Positions 1-8,484 of a stretch of DNA of 34,331 nt are shown here, one piece after another. Each line of letters opens with the position of its first letter. Within the stretch, counting starts at the first letter, position 1. The notes under the pieces were generated by a model that saw only the letters and a list, made by a program, of their open reading frames with translations, made no database searches and had not been told where the DNA came from. The stretch spans positions 1 through 34,331 of the forward strand of contig JAFLDE010000041.1 of NCBI GenBank assembly GCA_017302655.1, given 5' to 3'. A program made the position numbers and the translations under genes. This stretch comes from Burkholderiales bacterium (GTDB lineage: Bacteria; Pseudomonadota; Gammaproteobacteria; Burkholderiales; Burkholderiaceae_C).

Positions 1-794
1 CCGCCGTCGCGGCCCACCGCCAGGCGGCGGGTGCTCGCCGTCTTGCCACTGGCCAGACTCAGGCTGCCCACTCGCCCCGCCGTGCTGCCCACGCGCAGGT
101 CGGTGAAGTCGCGGATGAAGGGCGTGTTCAGGGTGCCGCCATCCATCACCAAGGTGGACGTGACGTACTGGGCGTTGAGGCCCGCCCCCTGCAGGCCCCC
201 GAGGGCATCCAGCGTGCCCGTGCCGGCCAAGCGCACCTCGCCGCTGGAGCGGGCATGCAGGTCGAAGACGTCGTCGCCCACCTGGATCTGCCCGGAGGTG
301 AAAAGGCGCCCACCGGTGACCTCGAGAACCGGGGTGCGCAGCACGCCGTCGTTGCGCTGGCCTTGCATCGAGCCCGAGCCCACCTGGACCAAACCGAAGC
401 TTCCCAGGCCGCCCGCCAGGGTGTAGCGCCCTTCCCCGACAGAGAGAACCAGCGACTGCAGGGTTCCGCGCTGCGTGAAGTAGCTGGGAAAGGACCCGCG
501 GCCGCCAAAACCGGGCAGCCAATGGACGCCGACAAACTGGAACCGGTCGTTGCGCTCAGCAGTCTGGGTCGCGTTGTCGCCCCCCAGGATGACCCAGTCA
601 TCCGGGCCTGGCGCCCGGCCCATGGCCGCGCCCGTGGTGAAGTTTCGCCAGCAGGCGACTTGGCTCCACCGCGTGCAAGCTTGGCTGTTCTCGAAGACGC
701 CGAACAGAAAGACGTCGGCATGGGCCGACGCGCTGAGCAGCAGGGCGAGCGCGGCCAGGGTGACGGGGCGGCGCGAGGAGGCAAGCGTGGGCAT
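1..794 (-). CDS. Secreted beta-rich protein, partial (3' end beyond left edge)
   Basis: An uninterrupted minus-strand frame of 264 codons starts with ATG at 794 and leaves the window at its left edge. It begins with a clear Sec signal peptide: two arginines near residue 8, a hydrophobic core TLAALALLLSASA, and a likely cut after AHA around residue 26. The mature part is rich in Gly, Val, Thr and Leu. From about residue 150 it has loose repeats of the form G-x-L-x-T/S followed by a short strand (GGRLFTSG, GGTLNTPF, GSLSLASG), suggesting a beta-helix or beta-solenoid. Codons are strongly G/C-ending with no stop. Two cysteines near the mature N-terminus (TRWSQVACW region) could pair. The gene is divergent from a PEP-CTERM protein gene, so a sorting signal may lie in the missing C-terminus; that is a guess. 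I recognise no specific family. Confidence 0.72.
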   Translation of the reverse strand, partial: MPTLASSRRPVTLAALALLLSASAHADVFLFGVFENSQACTRWSQVACWRNFTTGAAMGRAPGPDDWVILGGDNATQTAERNDRFQFVGVHWLPGFGGRGSFPSYFTQRGTLQSLVLSVGEGRYTLAGGLGSFGLVQVGSGSMQGQRNDGVLRTPVLEVTGGRLFTSGQIQVGDDVFDLHARSSGEVRLAGTGTLDALGGLQGAGLNAQYVTSTLVMDGGTLNTPFIRDFTDLRVGSTAGRVGSLSLASGKTASTRRLAVGRDG

Positions 795-1011
795 GGCGGG
801 TCCGAACGAAATGGGGTGCATGAACCCAGACGCCTTGCGGCGAGCGCGGCGACACCGATCCAGGAAAACCCTGATCTCCGCGCCGCACGTGCGGCGCACA
901 CGACCCCAAGCGCCTCGCCCCCACAGTTTTGGGGACATCGGGTGTGGCACCGCCACCCAGAAGGCGCCACCCTGCGCGCAAGCCCTCCCACCCTGCCACC
1001 GGACACCCACC

Positions 1012-1743
1012 GTGCACCTGAAAGCCCCTCGCGCCCTCCTCGCCGCCGCGGCCACGGCCACCCTGTTGGCCTCGGGATCGGCCAGCGCCGATGTGCGCTA
1101 CGACTTCACCGCCCTCAGCTCCTTCGTTTTCAACAGCGAGATGTTCAGCGGCTCGTTCTCGGTGGTGTTGCCCGACTTTGTGACCGAGAACACCACGGTG
1201 CCCGTGGGCTCGCTGCTGAGCTGCACGGTGACGGTCTCCACCGGCGCACCGGCCACTTGCCGGGATCAGGAGCTCCCGTTCACCATCGTGCCCGGCAACA
1301 CAACGGCTTCCTTTGGCGCGCAGACCGACGTGAACACGATTGGCATCTACTTCTAATTCGACGGCGCCGCGTTCAGCACCGTGGGCACGCACGAGACGGT
1401 GTTCTTTGGCACCGAACAGGCTGGTCAGCTGACCGTCAGCGTCGTTCCTGAACCCGGCTCATGGGCCCTGCTCGCGGCCGGCCTCGCGGGCTTGGGCGCA
1501 CTGGCCCGCCGCAAGCGCGCTCAGCAGGCCTGGCCCAGGCGCCCGCGCGCGCTCAACGGACCGGCGCCGAGGCGCCGGTTTCCCTTTGTGGGGCCCTGCG
1601 CATGCCCGCACCGAACGGTGCGGCGCCCCCTCACAGCCGCTCGAACACCGCCGCAATCCCCTGCCCGCCGCCAATGCACATGGTCACCAGCGCGTAGCGC
1701 CCGCCGCTGCGATGCAGCTCGTACACCGCCTTGGTGGCGATGA
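1012..1743 (+). pseudogene. PEP-CTERM sorting-domain protein, interrupted by in-frame TAA
   Basis: The frame starts at a GTG at 1012 with a good Sec signal peptide (about 25 residues, cut near ASA before DVRYDF). It encodes a Gly/Ser/Thr-rich exported domain. At 1354-1356 a TAA stops it, yet the same frame continues at once with FDGAAFSTVG and reaches a textbook PEP-CTERM signal: VPEP at residues 145-148, a hydrophobic helix (WALLAAGLAGLGAL), then RRKRA ending at about 1521. Such proteins are exported and processed by an exosortase in EPS-producing Gram-negatives. A second oddity is that no stop follows the Arg cluster where these proteins normally end. The frame runs on to a TGA at 1741, through a terminator hairpin and into the thiolase gene. 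A nonsense change plus loss of the natural stop, or sequencing errors, would explain both. The short upstream product (114 residues) would lack its anchor. Confidence 0.75.
1560..1587 (+). terminator. Rho-independent terminator after the PEP-CTERM gene
   Basis: A perfect 9-bp GC-rich stem (ACCGGCGCC at 1560-1568 pairing with 1571-1579) is followed by TTTCCCTTT on the plus strand. The minus strand has no T-run after it, so it serves the plus-strand gene. Its position, just past the Arg cluster of the sorting signal, implies that the gene originally ended before 1560. Confidence 0.6.
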
Positions 1744-2815
1744 AGGCGCCCGAGCAGCCGATGGGGTGGCCCAGCGCGATGGCGCCGCCGTTGGGGTTGA
1801 CCTTGGCGAGGTCCAGCCCGAGCCCGCGCGACACGGCGATGGCCTGGGCGGCGAAGGCCTCGTTGCTTTCGATGACGTCGATCTGGTCGAGCGTCAGGCC
1901 GGCGCGCTGCAAGGCCAGCTTCGACGCCGGGATGGGGCCTTCGCCCATCACCTCGTTCGGAACACCCGCCAGCGCGTAGCTGACCAGCCGCGCGAGCGGC
2001 TGGTGGCCATCGGCGGCGGCGCGGGCGGCGTCGGCCAGCACAAAGAAGGCGGCGCCGTCGTTGATGCCCGAGGCGTTGCCCGCCGTCACCGAGCCGTCCT
2101 TCTTGAAGGCGGGTTTCATCTTCGCCAAGCCTTCCAGCGTGGTGCCGGGCTTCACGTGCTCGTCGGTGTCGAACACCACCTCGCCCTTTTTCGTCTGCTT
2201 GACGATGGGCACGATCTGGCTCTTGAAGCGGCCCTCGGCGATGGCGGCGGCGGCCTTGCGGTGGGAGTCGACGGCCAGCTGGTCCTGCTCCTCGCGGGTG
2301 ATGCCCCACTTCGTTACCAGGTTCTCGGCGGTGATGCCCATGTGGCCGACGCCGAACGGGTCCGTGAGGGTGGCGACCATGGCGTCAAGCATCTTCACGT
2401 CGCCCATGCGCGCGCCGCTGCGCATGCTGGGTGAGAGGTAGGCGCCGCGGCTCATCACCTCCACGCCGCCGCCGATGCCGTAGTCGCAGTCGCCGAGCAG
2501 GATGTTCTGCGCCGTGGTCACGATGCCCTGCAGGCCCGAGGAACAGAGCCGGTTCACCGCCATGGCCACGCTGTCCATCGACAGCCCGGCCTGGATGCTG
2601 GCCACCCGTGCCACGTAGGCAAAGCGGCTTTCGGTGGGAATGACGTTGCCGACGGTGACGTGGCTGATGGCAGCCGGGTCGACCCCGCTCCTCGCCACTG
2701 CCTCCTTCATCACCTGGCCGGCCAGTTCGGCCGGTTCCATGTCGGCCAGCGAGCCGCCAAAGGTTCCCACGGCAGAACGCGCTGCGCCCAGCACCACCAC
2801 GTCACGAGTCGTCAT
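1631..2815 (-). CDS. bktB: Acetyl-CoA C-acyltransferase (BktB-type beta-ketothiolase)
   Basis: 394 residues, full length for a biosynthetic/degradative thiolase. It condenses or cleaves acyl-CoAs (two acetyl-CoA to acetoacetyl-CoA, or longer beta-ketoacyl-CoA), serving polyhydroxyalkanoate synthesis or beta-oxidation in the cytoplasm. The catalytic set is visible: nucleophile Cys91 in NRLCSSG, His350 in GHPIG, and Cys380 in CIGGG. The CoA-binding region and the NEAFAAQA motif are also present. From memory it resembles Cupriavidus BktB (NVI-TE, DTDEHV, TAGNASG blocks) more than PhaA. I chose the ATG at 2815 over the upstream frame because GGAGA lies about 5 bases before it and the protein then starts at the usual MTTRDVVVLG. 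The gene stands alone, divergent from the esterase-porin pair. The exact chain-length preference cannot be read from the sequence. Confidence 0.93.
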   Translation of the reverse strand: MTTRDVVVLGAARSAVGTFGGSLADMEPAELAGQVMKEAVARSGVDPAAISHVTVGNVIPTESRFAYVARVASIQAGLSMDSVAMAVNRLCSSGLQGIVTTAQNILLGDCDYGIGGGVEVMSRGAYLSPSMRSGARMGDVKMLDAMVATLTDPFGVGHMGITAENLVTKWGITREEQDQLAVDSHRKAAAAIAEGRFKSQIVPIVKQTKKGEVVFDTDEHVKPGTTLEGLAKMKPAFKKDGSVTAGNASGINDGAAFFVLADAARAAADGHQPLARLVSYALAGVPNEVMGEGPIPASKLALQRAGLTLDQIDVIESNEAFAAQAIAVSRGLGLDLAKVNPNGGAIALGHPIGCSGAFIATKAVYELHRSGGRYALVTMCIGGGQGIAAVFERL

Positions 2816-2948
2816 GTCGGTCTCCTGCCCGAGCGGGCCTTGGTTGAGAGGATGGATGAAACCCCGTAGTGGACGCCAGAAAGCTGGCGGCAGTCTGACT
2901 GCAAGCGCAAAGGGCACCGGTGTGCGGTCTTGCCCAAAAAGGCGGACA

Positions 2949-2990
2949 CCTAGGGTTTCCTTGGAGTGGCATCCAAGTCATCGCTCTAGG
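2949..2990. promoter_or_regulatory. Nested inverted repeat, candidate operator
   Basis: In the 254-base gap between the divergent thiolase and esterase genes, an inner inverted repeat CTTGGA-N6-TCCAAG (2960-2965 / 2972-2977) sits inside an outer one, CCTAG (2949-2953) / CTAGG (2986-2990). The two centres are one base apart. It lies about 80 bases before the esterase start, a usual place for an activator or repressor site. The rest of the gap holds a small hairpin (CGCCAG-N4-CTGGCG, 2874-2889) in the thiolase leader and nothing else I recognise. Function is inferred from symmetry and position only. Confidence 0.4.
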
Positions 2991-3069
2991 AACTCCGGCA
3001 AGCAAGATGGCATGCTGCGCTTTCCATAGAAGACGGCGGCCCGCCCCGGCTGCGAACCAGGAGACCCCC

Positions 3070-4251
3070 ATGAAAACCCGCCATGCGCTTGGCGCCCTGG
3101 CGCTGGCCGCCTTGCTTGCCGCCTGCGGCGGCGGCGACGGCCCCGCGCCCGCCCCGATTTCGGCTCCGCCGACCAACGACACCACGCGCCTGATCGTGTT
3201 CGGCGACAGCCTGAGCGATGGCGGCGCCTATTCGCGCGGCAACTCGCTGATCCTGCAACTCAACGCCGGCGTGCCCAAACAGGCCGCCGATCTGGTGGGC
3301 AAGTTCACGAACAGCCCCGGGGCGATCTGGAACGAGCTGCTGGCCGCCCGTCTGGGCATTGCCATCGCGCCCGAGCGCTTTGAGGTGGGTGCGGCCAGCC
3401 CGGTCGCCGCGACCAACGGTGCCAACACTGCGCCCAACGCCACGAACTATGCCCAGGGCGGCTCGCGCGTGGCCAAGGTGCCGGGCGTGGGTTGCAACCC
3501 CAACAGCGCCGGCGCCTGTACCGCACAGGCCGCCGTGCCGGTGAGCACGCAGGTGGACCGCGCGTTGGCCAAGGGCAATTTCCAGAACACCGACCTGGTG
3601 GTCGTGTGGGCCGGGGCGAACGACGTGTTCTTCCAGGCCACCGCCGCGGGCACAGAAATCGCCACCGAGAGTGCCCGCCTGGGTCGCCCCTTGACGACCG
3701 CAGAGTCCACGGCGCTGATCACCAACAAGTACGGACCCGAGATGGTTCAGGCCGGCCTGGACACGCTCGCCCAGGTGCGCCGCCTGCAGGCGGCCGGCGC
3801 CAAGCGCATCGTCGTCATGACCATCCCGAACGCTGCGCAGACGCCGTTCGGCGTGGCCGGTGGCGCCTCCACGCAAGGCCTCATCACCGCCCTGGCCGGT
3901 GCCTACAACGACACCGTGAAGCGCGAGTTCTCGGTGCCCGAGAGCAGCGTGATGCTGTTCGATGCCGGCGCGCTGGCTTCGCAGTGGTACACCAACCCCG
4001 CGTCGGTGGGCCTTGTCAACGTGCAGGCGCCGGTGTGTGACGTGCCGGCCTCGCTGGGGTCCAGCTCTTCGTTCTGCTTCATCGTTGGCCCGGCACCCAG
4101 CCCGGCCAATCCTTTCCTGCGTGCGCTGCCCCCGGGTGTGACACCCGACAACTCCATGTTCGCCGACGGCGTACACCCCTCGCTGAAGTCGCACAGCCTG
4201 TTCGCCGGGGCGCTCTATGACGCGCTGAAGGCCAAGGGTTGGGTCAAGTAA
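3070..4251 (+). CDS. GDSL/SGNH-family esterase lipoprotein
   Basis: 393 residues. The N-terminus is a lipoprotein signal (LAALLAAC, lipidated Cys19) followed by a Gly/Pro/Ala linker, so the enzyme is membrane-anchored outside the cytoplasm. The SGNH hydrolase blocks are all present: block I FGDSLSDGG with nucleophile Ser47; Asn184 in GANDVFF (block III); and D366-G-V-H369 (block V) for the Asp/His pair. The overall pattern is that of secreted lipase/esterase or lecithinase-hemolysin types (COG3240-like), which cleave acyl esters; the substrate is unknown. AGGAGA lies about 6 bases before the ATG. The porin gene starts 20 bases after the stop, so the two are probably co-transcribed, fitting release of an ester product outside and its diffusion inward. 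Confidence 0.88.
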   Translation: MKTRHALGALALAALLAACGGGDGPAPAPISAPPTNDTTRLIVFGDSLSDGGAYSRGNSLILQLNAGVPKQAADLVGKFTNSPGAIWNELLAARLGIAIAPERFEVGAASPVAATNGANTAPNATNYAQGGSRVAKVPGVGCNPNSAGACTAQAAVPVSTQVDRALAKGNFQNTDLVVVWAGANDVFFQATAAGTEIATESARLGRPLTTAESTALITNKYGPEMVQAGLDTLAQVRRLQAAGAKRIVVMTIPNAAQTPFGVAGGASTQGLITALAGAYNDTVKREFSVPESSVMLFDAGALASQWYTNPASVGLVNVQAPVCDVPASLGSSSSFCFIVGPAPSPANPFLRALPPGVTPDNSMFADGVHPSLKSHSLFAGALYDALKAKGWVK

Positions 4252-4271
4252 AGCGCGCAAGGAAAACCATC

Positions 4272-5522
4272 ATGAAAAAGCAACTTTCGCTGCTGGCCCT
4301 GGCGGCCGCTGCCTCGCTCGGCGCCCAGGCTCAAAGTGCCTCGTCCAGCATCAACCTGTTCGGCATCGTCGACGTGGGCGTGGTGGCCATCGACGGTGCG
4401 GGCAGCAAGACGCGCCGCTTCGTCTCCAGCGGCCAGCAGGTCGGCTCGCGCCTGGGCGTGCGCGGCACCGAGGAAATCGCGCCGGGCTGGAAGGCCATGT
4501 TCACGCTGGAGCACCAGTTCTACGCCGACACCGGCAGCCAGAGCCAGCAGACCCCGGTGAGCGGCACCACGCTGCCTGAATGGGTGTTCGCCGGCGTGCC
4601 GCTGACCGTTCGAGCAGCGTTGACCAACCCGGCAAACCCCGCATCGCTGGGTGCCACACTGAACGCCAGCCTGGAAAACCGCTTCTGGCACCGACAGGCC
4701 TGGGCCGGCATCGTCACACCGGTAGGCGCCGTGCTCGGCGGTCGCCAGTACAGCCCGGCCTTCGCCACTTACGGCCGTTTCGACCCGCATCAGGCGGGCA
4801 ACGTCGGCAACATGCTGACCCTGTTCGCGGCCCCGACCGGCATCGAGGTGCGCATCGACAACTCGGTGCAGTACGTGGCCGAGAAGGGTGGACTGCGCCT
4901 GAACGTGATGGTGGGCGCCGGTGAAGGCGGCCTGGGCAATGGACGCTTCACCGGCATCAGCGCCGGCTATGCGGTGGGTGGCCTCGACATCGGCGTGGGC
5001 TTCAACCAGCGCAAGAACTCCGACGGCCAAACGGCGCTGGAGAACACCATCGTCGGCGCCTCCTATGCGTTCGGCCCGCACAAGGTCACCGGCATGTACA
5101 TGCAGGTGAAGGACGCCAACTCCATCCTCGGCCCCCAGCTGCGCGCCTCGATCGGTGCCTCGGCGCCGGCGCCTCTGCGCGCCAGCTTCCTGGCCGCAGG
5201 CGCTCAGATTGCCAAGAACCTGGGCTGGGACGGCGACCTGCTCTACGGCGGCGTGCACTACCAGATCAACGACCGCAACAAGCTGGTGGTGAGCTACGGC
5301 CAGTACGACGACGCCAACAACGCGCGCGACATGGCGGTGGCCGGTGTGGCGCTCGAGCATTCCTTGAGCAAGCGCACGCAGATCTGGTTGTCGGGCTCAC
5401 GCATCGACAACAAGACCGGCAGCCAGGTCCTGCCCTTCGCGCAAGGCCTGTACTACGGCATCACCGACAAGCCCGGTCGCGATTCCAGCGCCTACTCGCT
5501 GAACCTGGTGCACCGGTTCTGA
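4272..5522 (+). CDS. Gram-negative porin (Burkholderiales trimeric type)
   Basis: 416 residues. A Sec signal (MKKQLSLLALAAAASLGAQA) precedes SSSINLFGIVDVGV, the usual first strand of betaproteobacterial porins. The typical motif SRLGVRGTEEIAPGWKAMF follows and the protein ends NLVHRF with the C-terminal Phe used by the BAM machinery. It should form a 16-strand outer-membrane trimer for small hydrophilic or anionic solutes. AAGGA lies about 8 bases before the ATG. It is the second gene of a pair with the esterase lipoprotein and is followed directly by a strong terminator, so the unit is two genes. Length is slightly above the common 350-400 residues, through longer loops around residues 90-135 (Asn/Pro/Ala-rich). 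Pore specificity cannot be told from sequence. Confidence 0.93.
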   Translation: MKKQLSLLALAAAASLGAQAQSASSSINLFGIVDVGVVAIDGAGSKTRRFVSSGQQVGSRLGVRGTEEIAPGWKAMFTLEHQFYADTGSQSQQTPVSGTTLPEWVFAGVPLTVRAALTNPANPASLGATLNASLENRFWHRQAWAGIVTPVGAVLGGRQYSPAFATYGRFDPHQAGNVGNMLTLFAAPTGIEVRIDNSVQYVAEKGGLRLNVMVGAGEGGLGNGRFTGISAGYAVGGLDIGVGFNQRKNSDGQTALENTIVGASYAFGPHKVTGMYMQVKDANSILGPQLRASIGASAPAPLRASFLAAGAQIAKNLGWDGDLLYGGVHYQINDRNKLVVSYGQYDDANNARDMAVAGVALEHSLSKRTQIWLSGSRIDNKTGSQVLPFAQGLYYGITDKPGRDSSAYSLNLVHRF

Positions 5523-5540
5523 CCGGCCTACGCGCCATCC

Positions 5541-5565
5541 AAGGCCACCCTCGGGTGGCCTTTTT
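5541..5565 (+). terminator. Rho-independent terminator after the porin
   Basis: AAGGCCACC (5541-5549) pairs perfectly with 5554-5562 over a CTCG loop and is followed by a T-run (5561-5565). It lies between convergent genes and touches the stop codon of the minus-strand gene ending at 5565. Nearly the same stem-loop recurs after groEL (20000-20023). Confidence 0.85.
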
Positions 5566-6575
5566 CATGTCCGCCAACGCAAGAGCGCGCGCAGGAAGCC
5601 GTGGTCGCTGCGGCTGCGGTCGCGGCCCTCGTGCAGGTGGTCGTTGAAGACCTCGACGCGCTTGACGTCGCCGAGGCTGCGCCGCGAGCGGGCGTCGAAC
5701 TCCTCGCTGACCCAGATCTGATCCAGCAACTCGGGCCAGCCCTGGTGCACATGGCTGTAGGCCATGTCGCGGCGCAGCGCGGCCTCGGTCTGCACATCCC
5801 AGGCGTGGAAGAGCGCGGTGTCGGCCGCCGCGCGGTCAAAGGCGACGCTGTGCGTGGCGGTGACGATCTGCGTGGTCACCGCGTGCGGGCTGTCGTTGAA
5901 GTCCCCCACCAGCACCAGCGGCGTGTGACGACCCTGCGTCAAACGGGAGACGATGCGACGCATGGCGCAGCACTCGGCCGCGCGCATGAGCAGCGAACGA
6001 AGCGTGGCGCGCGCCACGGTGGCCGGGTCGTCGCGATCCTCCAGAGGCTCTCCGGCCTCGTCCTGCAGAAATTTCGGGCGCTTGCTCTTCAGGTGGCAGT
6101 TGAGCAGCGTGAGCTCCTGGCCTTTGGGCCCGCGGAGCCTAGCCTGCAGCAGGGGCCGCTCGAAGCCTGCGTGCAGGCCCAACTCGGGAACCTGCACGGC
6201 ATCACAGGGGTCGAAGGCGGCGTGCCGCTCCCAGGCCTCCAGCTCCCAGCGGGTCACCAAGCCCAGGCAGGGCGTGCCGCTGGCCCCTTGCTCGGCACCC
6301 GGCGCCAGCACATGGGCATAGCGCAAACCACTCGCAGCCACGGCGTCTCGCAGGGCCGCCTCGTCCCACACCTCTTGCACGGCCAGCACATCGGCACCCA
6401 GGCGCTCGAACTGTCGGCCCAGCCAGTCGGTCTTGCGTCGGTACTCGGCCGCGCCATAGGGTTCCTGATTGGCATAGAACGCGCGGCCCGGCAGGGCCAG
6501 ATTCAGCACGTTGGCGCTGGCCAGCCAGCAGGGCTGCCAGCCATTTGCTGAGGCAGGCTTGGGCTCGGGGTTCAT
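5565..6575 (-). CDS. Endonuclease/exonuclease/phosphatase (EEP) family protein
   Basis: 336 residues with the full EEP metal-site set: Asn22 in SANVLNL, Glu68 in AVQEVW, a catalytic-loop His in NCHLKS, Asp225/Asn227 in VGDFND, DQIWVS, and the terminal Asp324-His325 in RSDHGFL. The family hydrolyses phosphodiester or phosphomonoester bonds in DNA, phosphoinositides or sphingomyelin-like lipids, using Mg2+. I see no signal peptide, so it is probably cytoplasmic. It is the last gene of the tatT-dctP-dctQM unit, starting 19 bases after the transporter stop on the same strand, which suggests that it acts on the imported compound or a derivative. No strong Shine-Dalgarno is seen; translation may depend on the upstream gene. 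Substrate is unknown. Confidence 0.85.
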   Translation of the reverse strand: MNPEPKPASANGWQPCWLASANVLNLALPGRAFYANQEPYGAAEYRRKTDWLGRQFERLGADVLAVQEVWDEAALRDAVAASGLRYAHVLAPGAEQGASGTPCLGLVTRWELEAWERHAAFDPCDAVQVPELGLHAGFERPLLQARLRGPKGQELTLLNCHLKSKRPKFLQDEAGEPLEDRDDPATVARATLRSLLMRAAECCAMRRIVSRLTQGRHTPLVLVGDFNDSPHAVTTQIVTATHSVAFDRAAADTALFHAWDVQTEAALRRDMAYSHVHQGWPELLDQIWVSEEFDARSRRSLGDVKRVEVFNDHLHEGRDRSRSDHGFLRALLRWRT

Positions 6576-6594
6576 GCGGGCATTAGAGCCTGCG

Positions 6595-8484
6595 TCAGCG
6601 CATCAGGCCCGGCAGCGCCGTGGACAGGGCCGGCACCATGGCGATGAGCAGCGTGCCGACGAAGATGGCCCCCATGGCAGGCAGCACCGACACGGCGACC
6701 GTCTGGATGGACTTGCGGAACATGGCCGAGGCGAAGTAGATGTTCATGCCGGCGGGAGGGCAGAGAAATCCCACCTCCATGGCTGCCAGGAAGAGCACAC
6801 CGAAATGGATTGGGTCGATCCCATAGGCCTTCACCAAAGGCAGCAAAAGCGGCACCAGCACGACGATGGCGGCGTAGATTTCCATCAATGCCGCGGCCGG
6901 GAACAGGAACAGGCAGAGCAGCAACAGGAAGACATGGCGGTTGGGCACCGCGCTCTGTACCCATTCGACGGCGCGGTCGGGAATGCCGGCGTCCACCATG
7001 AAATTGGTCAGCGCCAGGGCCATGCCCAGGATGAGCAACACCCCGCCGATGATCTGCGCCGCATCGAGCAGCAACCGACCGACGGCCGCTGCGCGCAGTT
7101 CGCGATGCACCAGCGCCTGCGTGAACAGCGCGTAAGCGGCGGTCAGCGCCGCGCTCTCCACCGGTGTGGCCAGCCCTCCCCCCAGGGAGCCCAGCGCCAC
7201 CAGCGGCGCCGCCAGCTCCCAGCGCGCCGCCCAAGCGGCCCGCACCACCGAGCCGGGCGGCTCTGCGGGCGCCGCCGGTGCACCCGCATCGCGGCGCAGG
7301 AAGCCCCCCAGCAGCAGCAGCACCGCCACCATGAGCAGCGCCGGCAACAGGCCCGCTAGGAACATGTCGGCGATGGGCACGCGGGCCAGCACCGCGTACA
7401 GGATGAGCGGCACCGAAGGCGCCAGCAGCACGCCCAGCGCGCTGGCGCTGGTCACCAGGCCGATCCCGCGTCGCTCCGGATAACCGGCTTTCAGCAGCAG
7501 GGGCAGAAGCAGCCCGCCGAGGGCAAGGATGGTCACGCCGCTGCCGCCGGTGAAGGCGGTGAAGCCCGAGCACAGCAGGGCCGTGGCCACCACGCTGCCA
7601 CGGACGCCTCCACCGAACGCGGCAACGAACAGGCGACTGAGTCGCTCGGCCGCGCCGCTGCGCGCCATCACCAGGCCAGCCAGGGTGTAGAGCGGAAGGG
7701 CCGGCAGCGAAGGGTTGACGGTGATCTGGTAGTGCGACAGCGGCACCGAGGCGAGCGGCAGGCCATCGGACCAGAACAGCAGCAAGGCCAGTGCCCCGAG
7801 CACTGCGAACACCGGGGAACCCAGGAGCAAGAGCAGCGCCACAGCCGCCACGCCCAGGCCCAGCGGCGGCAAAGCCTCCTCAAAGCGCAAGCCCAGCGCG
7901 AACGCCAGCAAGGGCAGCAGCAGTGCCCAGGCGTGGATCCAGCCGTGACGCCGAGGTAGGCGCAGCGCCAGCTTGAGTGAAATCAGGCCGAAGCCCAGCG
8001 GCATGAAGGCCTGAACCCACCAGACCGGTATGCCGTAGGCCAGCTGCAGCGGGGCGTCCACCTCGCTCAGCACGAATTGCCCGCTGGCCAGGGCCAGCAG
8101 GGCGCAAATGGCCGCGGCTCCCAGATCGGCGGTGCCGCTCGCCCAGGCTTGCAGGCGGGACCCGCCTCGCTGGGCCAGGCTGCTGCCCAGGCTGGTCAGG
8201 TGGCCATGCCTCTCGGCCGCCAGGGCACCGGCCATGGTCATCACCAAGCCCAGGTGCTGCACCAGCACCGAGGCGTTCTCGCCCCCTGCACCCAAGAGCG
8301 GACGGGCGGCCAGCTCGACCAAGGGCACCAGCACCATCAAGGCCAGCGCCAGCACGGCCAACACTTCATCCAGGCGCTCCAGGCGCGCCCAGGCGCCGGG
8401 CGCGGGATGCGGCGTGTCCAACTCGGGCAGCGGTGTCGGCGACCGCACCGGATCAGCGCTGACCGGCGCGGTAGGCGCGGACAT
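6595..8484 (-). CDS. TRAP transporter, fused DctQ-DctM membrane protein
   Basis: 629 residues, a single-chain fusion of the small (DctQ, about residues 30-190) and large (DctM, about 215-629) membrane subunits. The DctQ part has four hydrophobic segments. The DctM part has about a dozen, with typical sequences such as FTAFTGGSGVTILALGG, a loop with PAGMNIYFASAMF near the C-terminus, and TPVESAALTAAYALF. TRAP systems use a Na+ gradient to import organic acids or other ligands handed over by a periplasmic binding protein. The start overlaps the end of dctP by 32 bases. The first 25 residues are Pro-rich and probably cytoplasmic. The substrate cannot be read, but the accompanying TatT lipoprotein places it in the TPAT subgroup. 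Confidence 0.9.
   Translation of the reverse strand: MSAPTAPVSADPVRSPTPLPELDTPHPAPGAWARLERLDEVLAVLALALMVLVPLVELAARPLLGAGGENASVLVQHLGLVMTMAGALAAERHGHLTSLGSSLAQRGGSRLQAWASGTADLGAAAICALLALASGQFVLSEVDAPLQLAYGIPVWWVQAFMPLGFGLISLKLALRLPRRHGWIHAWALLLPLLAFALGLRFEEALPPLGLGVAAVALLLLLGSPVFAVLGALALLLFWSDGLPLASVPLSHYQITVNPSLPALPLYTLAGLVMARSGAAERLSRLFVAAFGGGVRGSVVATALLCSGFTAFTGGSGVTILALGGLLLPLLLKAGYPERRGIGLVTSASALGVLLAPSVPLILYAVLARVPIADMFLAGLLPALLMVAVLLLLGGFLRRDAGAPAAPAEPPGSVVRAAWAARWELAAPLVALGSLGGGLATPVESAALTAAYALFTQALVHRELRAAAVGRLLLDAAQIIGGVLLILGMALALTNFMVDAGIPDRAVEWVQSAVPNRHVFLLLLCLFLFPAAALMEIYAAIVVLVPLLLPLVKAYGIDPIHFGVLFLAAMEVGFLCPPAGMNIYFASAMFRKSIQTVAVSVLPAMGAIFVGTLLIAMVPALSTALPGLMR

Noticed and set aside
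255-1451. Plus-strand frame of 398 codons across the left-edge genes
   Set aside because: Overlaps two better supported frames with signal peptides; its product is low-complexity and lacks a signal.
2986-4260. Minus-strand frame of 424 codons antisense to the esterase
   Set aside because: The plus strand has a full set of SGNH motifs; the antisense product is His/Arg/Gly-rich with no motif.
6572-7573. Second minus-strand frame inside the transporter gene
   Set aside because: Overlaps the DctM domain in another frame and has Gly/Arg/Ala-rich noise composition.
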